A DNA stretch of 13,712 nucleotides from assembly GCA_050331475.1 (NCBI GenBank), contig JBHJGU010000112.1, positions 1 through 13,712 of the forward strand, written 5' to 3'. The notes below the pieces were generated by a model. The model had not been told where the DNA came from and searched no databases. It saw only the letters and a list, made by a program, of their open reading frames with translations. The stretch's first letter is position 1, and each line of letters begins with the position of its first letter. Positions 1-8,014 of the stretch are shown piece by piece. The translations under genes and the position numbers were made by a program. The stretch is from JBHJGU01 sp050331475 (GTDB lineage: Bacteria > Pseudomonadota > Alphaproteobacteria > Caulobacterales > Maricaulaceae).

Positions 1-4
1 TCGG

Positions 5-117
5 TATAATTTCAAGCGTTGGGCGCGCGACGAATAAGAACAATGTCTCTAGCCCCCCGGCCGGGGCGGCGGCGTTTTCAACCCCGGTCAAAAACACGAC
101 CGTATCGGAATCCATAA
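5..117 (+). other. Left-edge non-coding stretch with a TATAAT box and a 24-codon ORF
   Basis: Positions 1-259 hold no convincing gene. There is an exact TATAAT at 5-10, whose -35 partner would lie outside the window. A tiny ORF starts at ATG 43 and stops at TAA 115-117; its peptide is rich in Arg and Pro and has no clear ribosome binding site. A GC palindrome CCCCGGCCGGGG lies at 55-66, inside this ORF. This could be a promoter with a leader, or chance. I do not assign a function. No terminator for the threonine ammonia-lyase gene was recognised here. Confidence 0.15.
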
Positions 118-259
118 ACGCTCCACTGCCGCCAATCCTGGCGCTTCACCCATGATCTAGCGTCAATTCGCGAAAAACGAGGATGATTTTAGTTCCACCA
201 GCGCATACCGGGTGAGTCCGCCGCCGCAAGGATCGGCGCGTCGTGGGTTCGCGGTGCGC

Positions 260-1486
260 CTACCGGTCCAGTCGCCGGGGCGGATAGCCCGCATGGCGTA
301 AGGCTTCGAGAATTTCCGTGGTGTGCGCGCTGTCGCGGGTCTCGAACATGATGTCGAACTCGGACCCCTTGGCGGGCACGTCGAGCGCAAGCCGGTTGTG
401 GGCCACATCGATGATGTTGCCGCCCGCAGAGCCGACAATGCGTGTGATGGCCGATAGCATGCCCGGTCGATCATCCCCGGCTACCCGCACCGAAGCGATC
501 CGGTTGGCGCGGACGAGTTCACGGGTGAGCACCGAGGCGAGCAAGCGCGGGTCGATATTGCCGCCGCACAGGATCACCCCCACCCGCCGGCCGGCGAATT
601 TCCGGGGATGGGCGAGCAGAGCCGCCAGACCGGCGGCGCCCGCGCCTTCGGCGACGACTTTTTCGACCATGGCGAAGAGGCTCACCGCCCGCTCCAACTC
701 AGCCTCTTCGACCAGCATCACCCCATCGACCAGCGCCCGCGCGATCGTCAGGGGCAGCGCGCCGGTGTCCTTCACGGCAATGCCTTCGGCGATGGTGGCG
801 CCGCCGCAGCGCGGCGTGTCCCCGGCGAGGTGCGCCGCCATAGCCGGGTACATGGCCGCCTCGACGCCAATGATCTCGATCTCGGGTTTCGGCGTTTTCG
901 CGGCGATGGCGTTGCCGGCGATCAAACCGCCACCCCCCACAGGGATAACGAGCGCTTCCAAGTCGGGCGCGTCGTGGAGCATTTCCAGCGCCGTGGTGCC
1001 TTGGCCCGCAATGATCAGCGGATCGTCATAGGGGTGAATGAACACCAAGCCGTCTTTTTCCGCCAAACCTTTGGCGTAGGGGCGGGCTTCATAGATGGTG
1101 TCCCCGTGCAGGAAGACGCGCGCGCCATGGGCGCGGGTGTACTCCACTTTCACAATAGGGGTGGGTTCGGGCATGACGATGGTGGCCGGCACGCCCAGCT
1201 TGGCGGCGTGATAGGCCACCGCTTGCGCGTGATTGCCCGCGGACATGGCGATGACGCCACGCCGGCGGGCGTCCTCATCTAAACTGTCGAGTTTATTGAC
1301 CGCGCCGCGCTCCTTAAACGATGCGGTGAATTGGAAATTCTCAAACTTGATCCACACCTCCGCGCCGGTGATGTCCGACAGGGTCGTGGATCGGCGAAAC
1401 GGGGTTCGCACCACCCGGCCCTTGATTCGCTCGGCGGCGGCTTGAATGTCGGCGAAGCGGACGGGCAGGTCGTCAAACGGGCTCAT
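260..1486 (-). CDS. ilvA: Threonine ammonia-lyase, medium form with one C-terminal ACT domain
   Basis: This is a PLP enzyme that deaminates L-threonine to 2-oxobutanoate, the first step toward isoleucine, in the cytosol. The 408-residue product shows the fold-type II PLP features in order: SFKERGA with the PLP lysine K58, SAGNHAQ at 82-88, the phosphate-binding GGGGL at 184-188, and CGGN at 307-310. A single ACT domain follows (about 331-404, with a D-RPGML motif near 339). The length and single ACT match the medium-form family (408 residues), which differs from long biosynthetic IlvA with two ACT-like domains. The ACT domain suggests allosteric control by amino acids, but the effector cannot be read from the sequence. 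The ATG start is supported by a CGGAGG Shine-Dalgarno on the minus strand (1493-1498), six bases upstream. The gene stands alone, divergent from the next gene. A serine/threonine dehydratase of catabolic role is the main alternative. Confidence 0.93.
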   Translation of the reverse strand: MSPFDDLPVRFADIQAAAERIKGRVVRTPFRRSTTLSDITGAEVWIKFENFQFTASFKERGAVNKLDSLDEDARRRGVIAMSAGNHAQAVAYHAAKLGVPATIVMPEPTPIVKVEYTRAHGARVFLHGDTIYEARPYAKGLAEKDGLVFIHPYDDPLIIAGQGTTALEMLHDAPDLEALVIPVGGGGLIAGNAIAAKTPKPEIEIIGVEAAMYPAMAAHLAGDTPRCGGATIAEGIAVKDTGALPLTIARALVDGVMLVEEAELERAVSLFAMVEKVVAEGAGAAGLAALLAHPRKFAGRRVGVILCGGNIDPRLLASVLTRELVRANRIASVRVAGDDRPGMLSAITRIVGSAGGNIIDVAHNRLALDVPAKGSEFDIMFETRDSAHTTEILEALRHAGYPPRRLDR

Positions 1487-1654
1487 GAGCGGCCTCCGAG
1501 CAGCTCGGAAACAGAGGCGCTGACGCTAGGCTGCGCGCCCTGAGGAGGCAAGCGAGGCGGGCGCGTAAAAGCGCGCCAAACCGCTTCCCTCGGGACCCGT
1601 CTCGCGGTATGGCCCCCACGACGCTCAGTCATCGCGCAATAAGGGGCCGCCGCT

Positions 1655-2128
1655 ATGTCTGCGATCGAAACATTTCGCCAACGCCACGCCGAGTTGACTT
1701 ATACCGTTGAGGACGTCCGTCGCCGCTTCGAGGCGGAAACGCTGAAAAAGCGGTCCTCCGACATCGCCGCGCGCTTGATGCGGTTGCGTAAAATGGCTGT
1801 GGATTACGTCAATGACCTGGATGCGGACGTGTTCCCGCTGCTGATCGAGGACGCGGACACCGCGATCTCCGAGAGCGCGACAGAGTTGCAAGCGGCGACG
1901 CACGCCGCCCGCGACAGCTTTGTCGCCTACATCAAAAAATGGGGCAATTCGCTGGAGATCATGAGGGATCCGCAGGGCTTCTTAACCGAGTCTGCGCCGG
2001 CCTTTGACGCGTTCCGCGCCCATTTGGACATGGCGGCTGAGAAGCTTTACCCGGAGACCGAGGCTGACGCTGAGGCCGCGCCCCAAGATCCCCAAGACGA
2101 CGACGCGGACGCGCCCACCGCCGCTTAA
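1655..2128 (+). CDS. Unrecognised helical protein with acidic C-terminal tail
   Basis: The 157-residue product has no signal peptide or membrane segment and I do not recognise its family. It looks almost entirely alpha-helical: long charged heptad-like stretches at about 1-50 (rich in Arg, Glu and Leu) and 60-130. It ends in a low-complexity Asp/Glu/Ala/Pro tail from about 134 to 157. Codon use resembles the neighbours, and the start has a fair Shine-Dalgarno (AAGGGG, about nine bases upstream), so it is probably a real gene. It is divergent from the threonine ammonia-lyase gene and convergent with the S9 peptidase gene, so the context gives no functional hint. Histidines are few and do not form a hemerythrin pattern. 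No cysteines are seen. Confidence 0.75.
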   Translation: MSAIETFRQRHAELTYTVEDVRRRFEAETLKKRSSDIAARLMRLRKMAVDYVNDLDADVFPLLIEDADTAISESATELQAATHAARDSFVAYIKKWGNSLEIMRDPQGFLTESAPAFDAFRAHLDMAAEKLYPETEADAEAAPQDPQDDDADAPTAA

Positions 2129-2142
2129 CCGGATCACTTCGA

Positions 2143-2178
2143 CCCAAAGAAAGGCGCGGGAGGGGAGCCTCCCACGCC
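2143..2178 (-). terminator. Rho-independent terminator of the S9 peptidase gene
   Basis: Read on the minus strand, an 11-bp stem (arms 2168-2178 and 2153-2163, with one G-U wobble) closes a four-base loop and is followed at once by TTTCTTTGGG. It lies 35 bases after the peptidase stop codon. On the plus strand the same stem has a C-A mismatch and no following T tract, so it mainly serves the minus-strand gene. Confidence 0.75.
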
Positions 2179-2212
2179 AGCTGAAGGTCGGCGTCGTCCC
2201 GAAGGACAGACG

Positions 2213-4129
2213 TTAAAACGACGATTGATCAAAAACCCGTCGCAGAAACACCGTCTCTGCGGCGCGTTGGAAATCCCGGTTGGACTTCTTTCGGAAGCCG
2301 TGGCCTTCGTCCATGGCGATCAGAAGCCAGGCGGGGGTGTCGTTCGCTTTGAGCTTTTCCAACAATTGCTCCGCTTCGCTCACCGGCACCCGGGGATCGT
2401 TAAAGCCATGGATGATGAACATCGGCTTGGTGATGTTCTCGGCTTTGGTCAGCGGGGAAATCGCCTCGAGAACCTTGCGCACCTCCGGGTCGCGCTCATC
2501 GCCATACTCTACCCGGCGCAGATCTTTGCGGTAGCCTTCGGTGTTTTCCAGGAACGTAACGAAGTTGGAGATGCCGACAATATTCACCGCGCCGGCTAGC
2601 CGGTCATTGTAATGGGTCATGGAGGCCAGCACCATATAGCCGCCATAAGACCCGCCATAGACGATCACGCGATCGGCGTCCAAATCGTCTTGGTCGGCGA
2701 TCCAGTCTAGCAACGCGCCAATGTCTTTAACCGAGTCTTCGCGTTTGACGCTATTGTCCAGGCTAATGAAGGTCTTGCCGTAACCTGCGGAGCCGCGAAC
2801 ATTGGGGTAAATCACCGCCGCGCCGAGTTCATTGACCCAGTATTGCGCGGTGGTGTTGAAGCCGGGGCGCGATTGGCCTTCCGGTCCGCCATGGATGGAG
2901 ACGATCACCGGGTGGGGGCCTTCAGACTTGGGCTTGTAAACGATGGCCGAGATGTCGAGCCCGTCAAAACTCTCAAACTGGGCGAGTTCCGGCTCCACCA
3001 AATCCGCGGCCGCAATGGGGCCCAGCTCAGAGGCCGTCCACCGGGTCAGGCCCATATTGCGCACATCAAAGGACCAGACATCACCGGCGGCGGTTGCGGC
3101 GTTAAACGAAAACCCGACCGAGCCACCGTCCGGATGAAAACGCAAACCGCCCACCAAGCCCGCGGGTAGGTCCGGGCCGTCCAGGCCGACGCCGGTCGCC
3201 AGGTTCAAGAGCCGGATGTTGGAGAAGCCCGCCTCATTGACGGAATAGACCACCGTTTGGCCGTCGGGTGAGAGGTCAAAGCCCTCCACCTCCCACCCCA
3301 GATCGCCGGTCAACGGCGTGATGGCGCCGTCCTCGAGGCCGATCCGCGCCAGGGTCAGGTATTCGGCGTCATGGTCCGTGACGGTCAAGATCGCCGCGCC
3401 GTCGTCGATGAAGTCCCCGCCGCGATAGGCCACGTCCAAGTCGGGGTTGATCTCTTCGACCGCGCCGGTCTCCACATCGAGGACGAATAGCCGGCTTTTG
3501 GCGACGGAGACGTATTGCTGGATCAATAGCTTGCCACCGTCGTCGGACCAATCCACCGGGATCACCGCGCCTTCGCCTTCAAGCGCGACGCGCCGGCTGT
3601 CCGGATCGCGCGGATCGCCGATCATCACATCCCAGGTAGGATCGCCGGGGGTGACCCGGTTCCAGGCCAAAAGTCCGCCGTCATCGGACCACACAAAGCC
3701 ACCATTGCGCGTGTTCTCTTCGGTGAAGCGCAGGGTGGCTTTGGTTTCCAAATCGAAATGGAAGCCTTGGAAATACTCCGCGCCGCCCACGTCCTTGGCG
3801 AACACCAAGCGTTCGCCATCCGGCGCCACCGCGCCGGCGCCGATCGGCTCGGCGTAGAAGGTCAACTGCTCGCGCGCGCCCAAAGGTTGGGCCACATGGT
3901 GCAGTTGGCTGACCTCGCCGAAGCGGGTGGAGATCAACACGCCCTCAGCGGTCCAACCGCGGAACGCCGCGCCGCGCGCGTTTTGGTATTTGGCGACCGT
4001 TTCGGCGACGTCCGCGGGGATATCGGGGATCCCCTCCATCACCAGATTGCCTTGGGTGACCCGATCCTCGGCCCAAGCCGCTGCGGCTAAGCCGGCCACA
4101 GCGCAGATGACGGTTCCGGTTTTGAACAT
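2213..4129 (-). CDS. Exported S9 family serine peptidase (prolyl oligopeptidase/acylaminoacyl peptidase type)
   Basis: The 638-residue product has a Sec signal peptide, with a hydrophobic core at about 5-19 and likely cleavage after AWA at residue 20, so it should act in the periplasm on peptides. Residues about 60-375 contain WD-like repeats of a beta-propeller (SPDG, SDDG and HPDG turns). This is followed by the alpha/beta-hydrolase catalytic domain from about 385. Catalytic residues are visible: Ser494 in GGSYGGY, Asp578 in HGFNDPR and His610 in DEGHGF, with the HGGPEGQ oxyanion region near 413. The order and length fit S9 dipeptidyl/acylaminoacyl peptidases; exact specificity cannot be told. 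GGGAG lies about eight bases before the ATG. The gene follows an M13 peptidase gene on the same strand, but a strong terminator separates them, so they are probably transcribed separately. Confidence 0.93.
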   Translation of the reverse strand: MFKTGTVICAVAGLAAAAWAEDRVTQGNLVMEGIPDIPADVAETVAKYQNARGAAFRGWTAEGVLISTRFGEVSQLHHVAQPLGAREQLTFYAEPIGAGAVAPDGERLVFAKDVGGAEYFQGFHFDLETKATLRFTEENTRNGGFVWSDDGGLLAWNRVTPGDPTWDVMIGDPRDPDSRRVALEGEGAVIPVDWSDDGGKLLIQQYVSVAKSRLFVLDVETGAVEEINPDLDVAYRGGDFIDDGAAILTVTDHDAEYLTLARIGLEDGAITPLTGDLGWEVEGFDLSPDGQTVVYSVNEAGFSNIRLLNLATGVGLDGPDLPAGLVGGLRFHPDGGSVGFSFNAATAAGDVWSFDVRNMGLTRWTASELGPIAAADLVEPELAQFESFDGLDISAIVYKPKSEGPHPVIVSIHGGPEGQSRPGFNTTAQYWVNELGAAVIYPNVRGSAGYGKTFISLDNSVKREDSVKDIGALLDWIADQDDLDADRVIVYGGSYGGYMVLASMTHYNDRLAGAVNIVGISNFVTFLENTEGYRKDLRRVEYGDERDPEVRKVLEAISPLTKAENITKPMFIIHGFNDPRVPVSEAEQLLEKLKANDTPAWLLIAMDEGHGFRKKSNRDFQRAAETVFLRRVFDQSSF

Positions 4130-4177
4130 ATGCAGTCTCCCAGTCCTGAGGTTTGAGACGGTCTTACGCCGCCTTTA

Positions 4178-4219
4178 TGAAAAGGCCCGCGTCTGCGGGC
4201 GATCCCAAACGCGGGCCTT
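4178..4219 (-). terminator. Rho-independent terminator of the M13 peptidase gene
   Basis: A perfect 11-bp inverted repeat (AAGGCCCGCGT at 4182-4192 and its complement at 4209-4219) encloses a 16-base loop. On the minus strand the stem runs into TTTTCAT. It lies 26 bases after the M13 peptidase stop codon and upstream of the S9 peptidase start. Confidence 0.85.
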
Positions 4220-4244
4220 AATAGGTTAAGCGATCACCGAACAG

Positions 4245-6374
4245 TTACCAGATCGACACCCGCTCTTCGGGCGGCAGGTAGAGCGCATCGTCCTCGCTGA
4301 CGTTAAACGCCTCATACCAGGCGTCCATGTTGCGCACCACGCCATTGACCCGGTAGCGCGCGGGCGAATGCGGGTCGGATTTGAGCTGGGCGACCAAAGC
4401 TTCCTCGCGGATTTTCGCTTTCCAAACTTGAGCCCAAGCCAGGAAAAAGCGCTGATCCCCGGTCAGCCCGTCAATGACCGGGGCCTCTTCGCCGTTCAGC
4501 GCCAGCTTGTAGGCGTGATACGCCATGGACAGCCCGCCCAGATCGCCGATGTTTTCGCCTGAGGTGAAGGTGCCGTCCACGAACTGGCCGTCAACTGGAG
4601 AATAGGACGAGTATTGGCTGGCGAGCGCTTTCACCCGCGCATCGAATTTCGTCCGGTCGTCTTCGGTCCACCAATCGCGCTGAATGCCTTCATAGTCGGT
4701 CTTAGAGCCTTGGTCATCAAAGCCATGGCCCATTTCATGGCCAATCACCCCGCCAATGGCGCCGTAATTCACCGCAAGATCGGCTTCCGGGTCGAAGAAC
4801 GGCGCTTCGTGGATGCAGGCTGGGAAGGTGATGTGGTTGAAGAAGGGGTTGTAGGACGCATTCACCGTCTGTGGGGTGAACCGGCCCCATTCGTCGCGCT
4901 CGGTAGGGCCGTCCATCCGATCGAGCTGGCGGCGAATCCGGAATTCGCGCATGGCTTTGGCGTTGCCGACCAGATCGCCTTCCGTGATCTCCAGCTTGGA
5001 GAAGTCGATCCATTTGTCGGGGAAACCGACCCGCGGCTGGAAGGCGTCGAGCTTTTTATAGGCCTCGGCCTTGGTCTCCTCACCCATCCAATCCAGGCCG
5101 TCGATCCGCTGACGTAGGGCTTCGCGGAGGTTCTCCACCAGTTTCGCCATTACCTGTTTGGAGCTTTCCGGGAAATAGCGCTCCACATAAATGCGGCCGA
5201 CCACTTCGCCCAACGCGCCTCCGGTGGCGACTTGGCCCACCGCCCGCTTCCAGCGTTCCCGCTGCTCAGGCTGGCCGCGCAAAGTCTTGCCATAGAACTC
5301 AAAATTGGCGTCCGCGATTTCCGTGGATAACAATCCCGCATGGTTGGAGATCAAGGCGTGCACGAGATACGCCCGCCAGGTTTCCAGCGGCGTTTCGTTG
5401 ACCACCGCGATCACCGGGTTCATGGAGCGTGGGAACGACACATTCATTTCCGCGAACGGTTTCAGCTCGGCGGCTGCAATGTGCGCATCCCAGTCGTAAT
5501 CAGAATACTCCATTTTGACCTGATCCAAGGTGGTGGGGTTCCAGGTCTTGTCCCGATCCCGACGTTCCGAGCGCGGCCATTGTTGCTCAGCCAAACGGGT
5601 TTCCAGCGCCATAACGTCGGCGGCCAAGGCCTCGGCGTTCTCATAGCCCGCAAAACTCAGATTGGTGGCGATATAAGCTCGGTACGCCTCACGAATGGCG
5701 GCGAAACGGGGATTATCTTCCAGGTAGTAATCCCGGTCCGGCAGCCCCGTGCCGCCAATACCCACGTTGACTTGGTATTTGTTGGGGTCTTCGCGGTCGA
5801 TGCCGACGCCCACCCCGATCGGGCTGCGCGTGCCGTCAACGCCCGACCGGCCAAAGGCGGTGGTCAGCGCGTCGATCGAATCGATGGCCTGAATGTCCGC
5901 AATGTCGCCTTCAAGCGGGCTCAGGCCCAAGGCGTCAACGGTCTCCAAATCCATATAGCTGTTGTAATAGTCAGCGAGTTTTTTCGCGTCCCCGCTCAGC
6001 CCCTCTTCGGCGGAAACGGTTTCGATGATGTCGCGCACGCGCTCCTCAGACCGGTCGCGCAGCACATTGAATGCGCCATAGCGGGTTTGGTCAGAGGGGA
6101 TTTCAAAATTGTCGATCCAGGACCCGTTCGCGTGCTGGAAGAAATTGTCGCCCGGATCGACCGCCTCGTTGCGCGCGCTCAGATCAACGCCCCAGCTTCC
6201 CAACTCTGGACCGGACGCAGCGAGTTCGGCGCTCGCGTCCGTTTCACCGCCGTTGGTTTCCGCAGCCGCGGTGGTCACGCCGGTGTCGGTCGCCGCAGTC
6301 GGGTCTTCCGTCGCGCCACACGCGGTTAGAGCCGAAGCGCCAAGCGCACTAGTCGTCAATAACTTGATCTTCAA
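4245..6374 (-). CDS. M13 family (neprilysin-like) zinc metallopeptidase, lipoprotein
   Basis: The 709-residue product is a zinc endopeptidase of the neprilysin/PepO family, expected to cut short peptides outside the cytoplasm. A lipoprotein signal ends in LTAC, with Cys19 the lipidated residue. A low-complexity Thr/Ala/Glu linker (about 21-55) follows, which suggests tethering to a membrane. The N-terminal M13 domain spans about 70-445. The C-terminal catalytic part shows NASYNPFFNHITFP (505-518), zinc motif HEMGH (546-550) with catalytic Glu547, the third ligand Glu607 in SGENIGDLGG, and the substrate-binding PARYRVNG near 671-678. It ends in Trp as family members do, but lacks the penultimate-region Cys of eukaryotic CxxW ends. 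The start codon is TTG (minus strand, 6374-6372). It is supported by GGGAGAGG a few bases upstream and by the intact lipoprotein signal directly after it. Confidence 0.95.
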   Translation of the reverse strand: MKIKLLTTSALGASALTACGATEDPTAATDTGVTTAAAETNGGETDASAELAASGPELGSWGVDLSARNEAVDPGDNFFQHANGSWIDNFEIPSDQTRYGAFNVLRDRSEERVRDIIETVSAEEGLSGDAKKLADYYNSYMDLETVDALGLSPLEGDIADIQAIDSIDALTTAFGRSGVDGTRSPIGVGVGIDREDPNKYQVNVGIGGTGLPDRDYYLEDNPRFAAIREAYRAYIATNLSFAGYENAEALAADVMALETRLAEQQWPRSERRDRDKTWNPTTLDQVKMEYSDYDWDAHIAAAELKPFAEMNVSFPRSMNPVIAVVNETPLETWRAYLVHALISNHAGLLSTEIADANFEFYGKTLRGQPEQRERWKRAVGQVATGGALGEVVGRIYVERYFPESSKQVMAKLVENLREALRQRIDGLDWMGEETKAEAYKKLDAFQPRVGFPDKWIDFSKLEITEGDLVGNAKAMREFRIRRQLDRMDGPTERDEWGRFTPQTVNASYNPFFNHITFPACIHEAPFFDPEADLAVNYGAIGGVIGHEMGHGFDDQGSKTDYEGIQRDWWTEDDRTKFDARVKALASQYSSYSPVDGQFVDGTFTSGENIGDLGGLSMAYHAYKLALNGEEAPVIDGLTGDQRFFLAWAQVWKAKIREEALVAQLKSDPHSPARYRVNGVVRNMDAWYEAFNVSEDDALYLPPEERVSIW

Positions 6375-6466
6375 GATCGCCTCTCCCTAGCCCATGTTCG
6401 GCTTATTCGAGGCGGACCATAATCATTTCGCGACCGGAGTCGAAGCCCAAAGCAGGTTAAGCCTTG

Positions 6467-6973
6467 TTAATCAGACCGTTTCGACGTTGGGGTGGGTTTG
6501 GCGCGCATTATGACCGCCCACCGTGGCGTCGACTTTGCGTAGTCTTCGTACGCCGCTCCGAATTTCTCACGCAAATAGGCTTCTTCCGGCCGAACCACGC
6601 CGTAATGCAGGATCAGCGCAATCAAGGGCGTTAGCGCCAACAGACCGGGTGCGCGCGCGATGAGCCCGGCGCCGAAAAACACCGCCAAAAGAGCGATGTA
6701 AATCGGATTGCGGCAGCGCGCGTAAGGTCCGGCTCGGACGATGGCCTCGACGGGCCGGTGGGTCTGAACATTGGTGCCCGCGCGCAGCAGCGTCACCGCC
6801 GACCACAGCGCAAGCGCAAATCCCGGCGCGGCGATGAGGCCGCCGAGGCCCCACTCCCAGCCCTTTGCCGCCCATCGCCAGCCCATCCCATGGCTCACGG
6901 CGAGCCCAAGAATGAAGGCGAGGGTGAAGATAATCGGCGGGGGCGCGATAACGCGTGGGGCGTCCTTAGACAT
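6467..6973 (-). CDS. Isoprenylcysteine carboxyl methyltransferase family membrane protein
   Basis: The 168-residue product is an integral membrane protein with about four hydrophobic segments (near 11-27, 43-63, 92-105 and 109-126). It carries the family signature: RAGPYARCRNPIY at about 80-92, then RPEEAYLREKFG and a YEDYAKSTPRW end. These motifs belong to the ICMT/phospholipid-methyltransferase-like group that binds S-adenosylmethionine. The methyl acceptor in bacteria is mostly unknown, so no gene name is given. I chose the ATG at 6973 because the protein begins normally there; an in-frame TTG at 7045 would add 24 non-hydrophobic residues. The Shine-Dalgarno is weak (AAGAG). A possible terminator of the upstream hydrolase operon lies just before it, so it may have its own promoter. 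Confidence 0.8.
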   Translation of the reverse strand: MSKDAPRVIAPPPIIFTLAFILGLAVSHGMGWRWAAKGWEWGLGGLIAAPGFALALWSAVTLLRAGTNVQTHRPVEAIVRAGPYARCRNPIYIALLAVFFGAGLIARAPGLLALTPLIALILHYGVVRPEEAYLREKFGAAYEDYAKSTPRWAVIMRAKPTPTSKRSD

Positions 6974-6994
6974 GGCTCTTTTACCGGTGGGCTG

Positions 6995-7020
6995 AAAAAC
7001 GGGGCGCTCGCTTACCCCAG
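6995..7020 (-). terminator. Possible weak terminator after the hydrolase operon
   Basis: On the minus strand a short GGGG/CCCC stem (7015-7018 with 7001-7004, extendable by one G-U pair) with a ten-base loop is followed by one G and then TTTTT (6999-6995). It sits about 70 bases after the stop of the membrane-anchored hydrolase gene. The stem is short, so this is tentative. Confidence 0.35.
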
Positions 7021-7087
7021 ACCCCTGGGCGCGGTCTAGGCCCAATGTCTGCGCAGGTCTGCGATCGTTCGCACCCTCGGGGCTCGC

Positions 7088-8014
7088 TCACGAGGGCGAT
7101 GCGGTTAAGAAGGCGCGCGCGTCTTGAGCGGTGCGCTCAGGCGCTTCCTCCTGGGGCACGTGGCCCAATTCCGGATAAAGCGCCAATTGCACGTCCGAAA
7201 GCGCATCCACGAAAAGGTCTGCGTGTGTAACGGGAATGAAGGCGTCCTTCCCGCCCCACATGACCAGGGTGGGCGCTTGGATTTGCGCCAAAAGCGGCTT
7301 GGGGTCGGGCAGCGTGAATACGCTGACCCGGTCGACCAACGCCTTGCCCACGCCCTCGCGGCGCATCATGTCCCGGATCACGGTCAGCCGTTCGGGGCTC
7401 AGCTTGTCAGGGTCACCATAGAGCGCGGCGTTGGCGGCTTGGACCCCCGCCTCCGGCGCGGTTGTCAGATAAAGCTTCATCGCCGCGGGGACCTCGACCG
7501 GGTCATCACTAACGCCTTGGTTCGGAAATCCTCCCGCATCCACCAGTATCAGCCGCTCCACCCGATCCGGGTGAGACGCGGCGTAGCGCCAGGCGATCAA
7601 ACCGCCCAGTGAATTGCCCCCAAGCGAAAACCGCTCCAAGCCGAGCGCGTCCATCAAGCCGGCAAAGAGTTCAGTGGTCTGTGCGTTGGTGTAGCGGTCT
7701 TGCGGGTCGGGTCCGGTCAGCGCATGGCCGGGCAGGTCCATGCGCACCACGCGGAAGCCGTCATCGAGGATCTCCGCCCAGCCCGCCCAGGACTCCAGCG
7801 AATAGCCGAAGCCGTGGATAAGCACCAAAGCCGGCGCATCAGTCGGCCCGCTCTCGCGCACGCGCCAGCGCAAGCCGTCGGCCTCAATGAACCGGTCTTG
7901 GGCGGCGTAGCGGGTTTCCAACTCATCCGCGCCCAAGTCGCGCAGGGACCAGACCACAAAGCCGATCACCACAACGGCGATGAGCAGAAGGACACCGAGA
8001 ATTCTCAACAGCAT
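7088..8014 (-). CDS. Membrane-anchored alpha/beta hydrolase
   Basis: The 308-residue product has an N-terminal hydrophobic segment (about 3-23, followed by RDLGAD), which probably anchors it in the inner membrane with the catalytic domain outside. The alpha/beta-hydrolase fold is clear: HGFG at 67-70 (oxyanion region), nucleophile Ser135 in GNSLGG, acid Asp257 in GGKDAFIP, and His285 in ELGH. The substrate is unknown; the family includes esterases, lipases and C-C bond hydrolases. The ATG at 8014 overlaps the TAA of the upstream hydrolase gene as TAATG and is preceded by GGAG, so the pair is probably translationally coupled. A longer upstream reading (to 8224) lies inside the neighbouring gene and is arginine-rich shadow sequence, so I rejected it. 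Confidence 0.9.
   Translation of the reverse strand: MLLRILGVLLLIAVVVIGFVVWSLRDLGADELETRYAAQDRFIEADGLRWRVRESGPTDAPALVLIHGFGYSLESWAGWAEILDDGFRVVRMDLPGHALTGPDPQDRYTNAQTTELFAGLMDALGLERFSLGGNSLGGLIAWRYAASHPDRVERLILVDAGGFPNQGVSDDPVEVPAAMKLYLTTAPEAGVQAANAALYGDPDKLSPERLTVIRDMMRREGVGKALVDRVSVFTLPDPKPLLAQIQAPTLVMWGGKDAFIPVTHADLFVDALSDVQLALYPELGHVPQEEAPERTAQDARAFLTASPS

Noticed and set aside
52..84. GC-rich palindrome followed by GTTTT, considered as a terminator
   Set aside because: The T run is short and separated from the stem by several GC bases, and no gene end is visible to its left.
5340..6329. Long open frame on the plus strand (329 codons) opposite the M13 peptidase
   Set aside because: It is antisense to a protein with full zinc-peptidase motifs; long open antisense frames are common in GC-rich genes and its product has no recognisable domain.
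6380..6450. Possible promoter for the M13 peptidase (TTCGAC and ATTATG on the minus strand)
   Set aside because: The spacing is short (15-16 bases) and both boxes match poorly.
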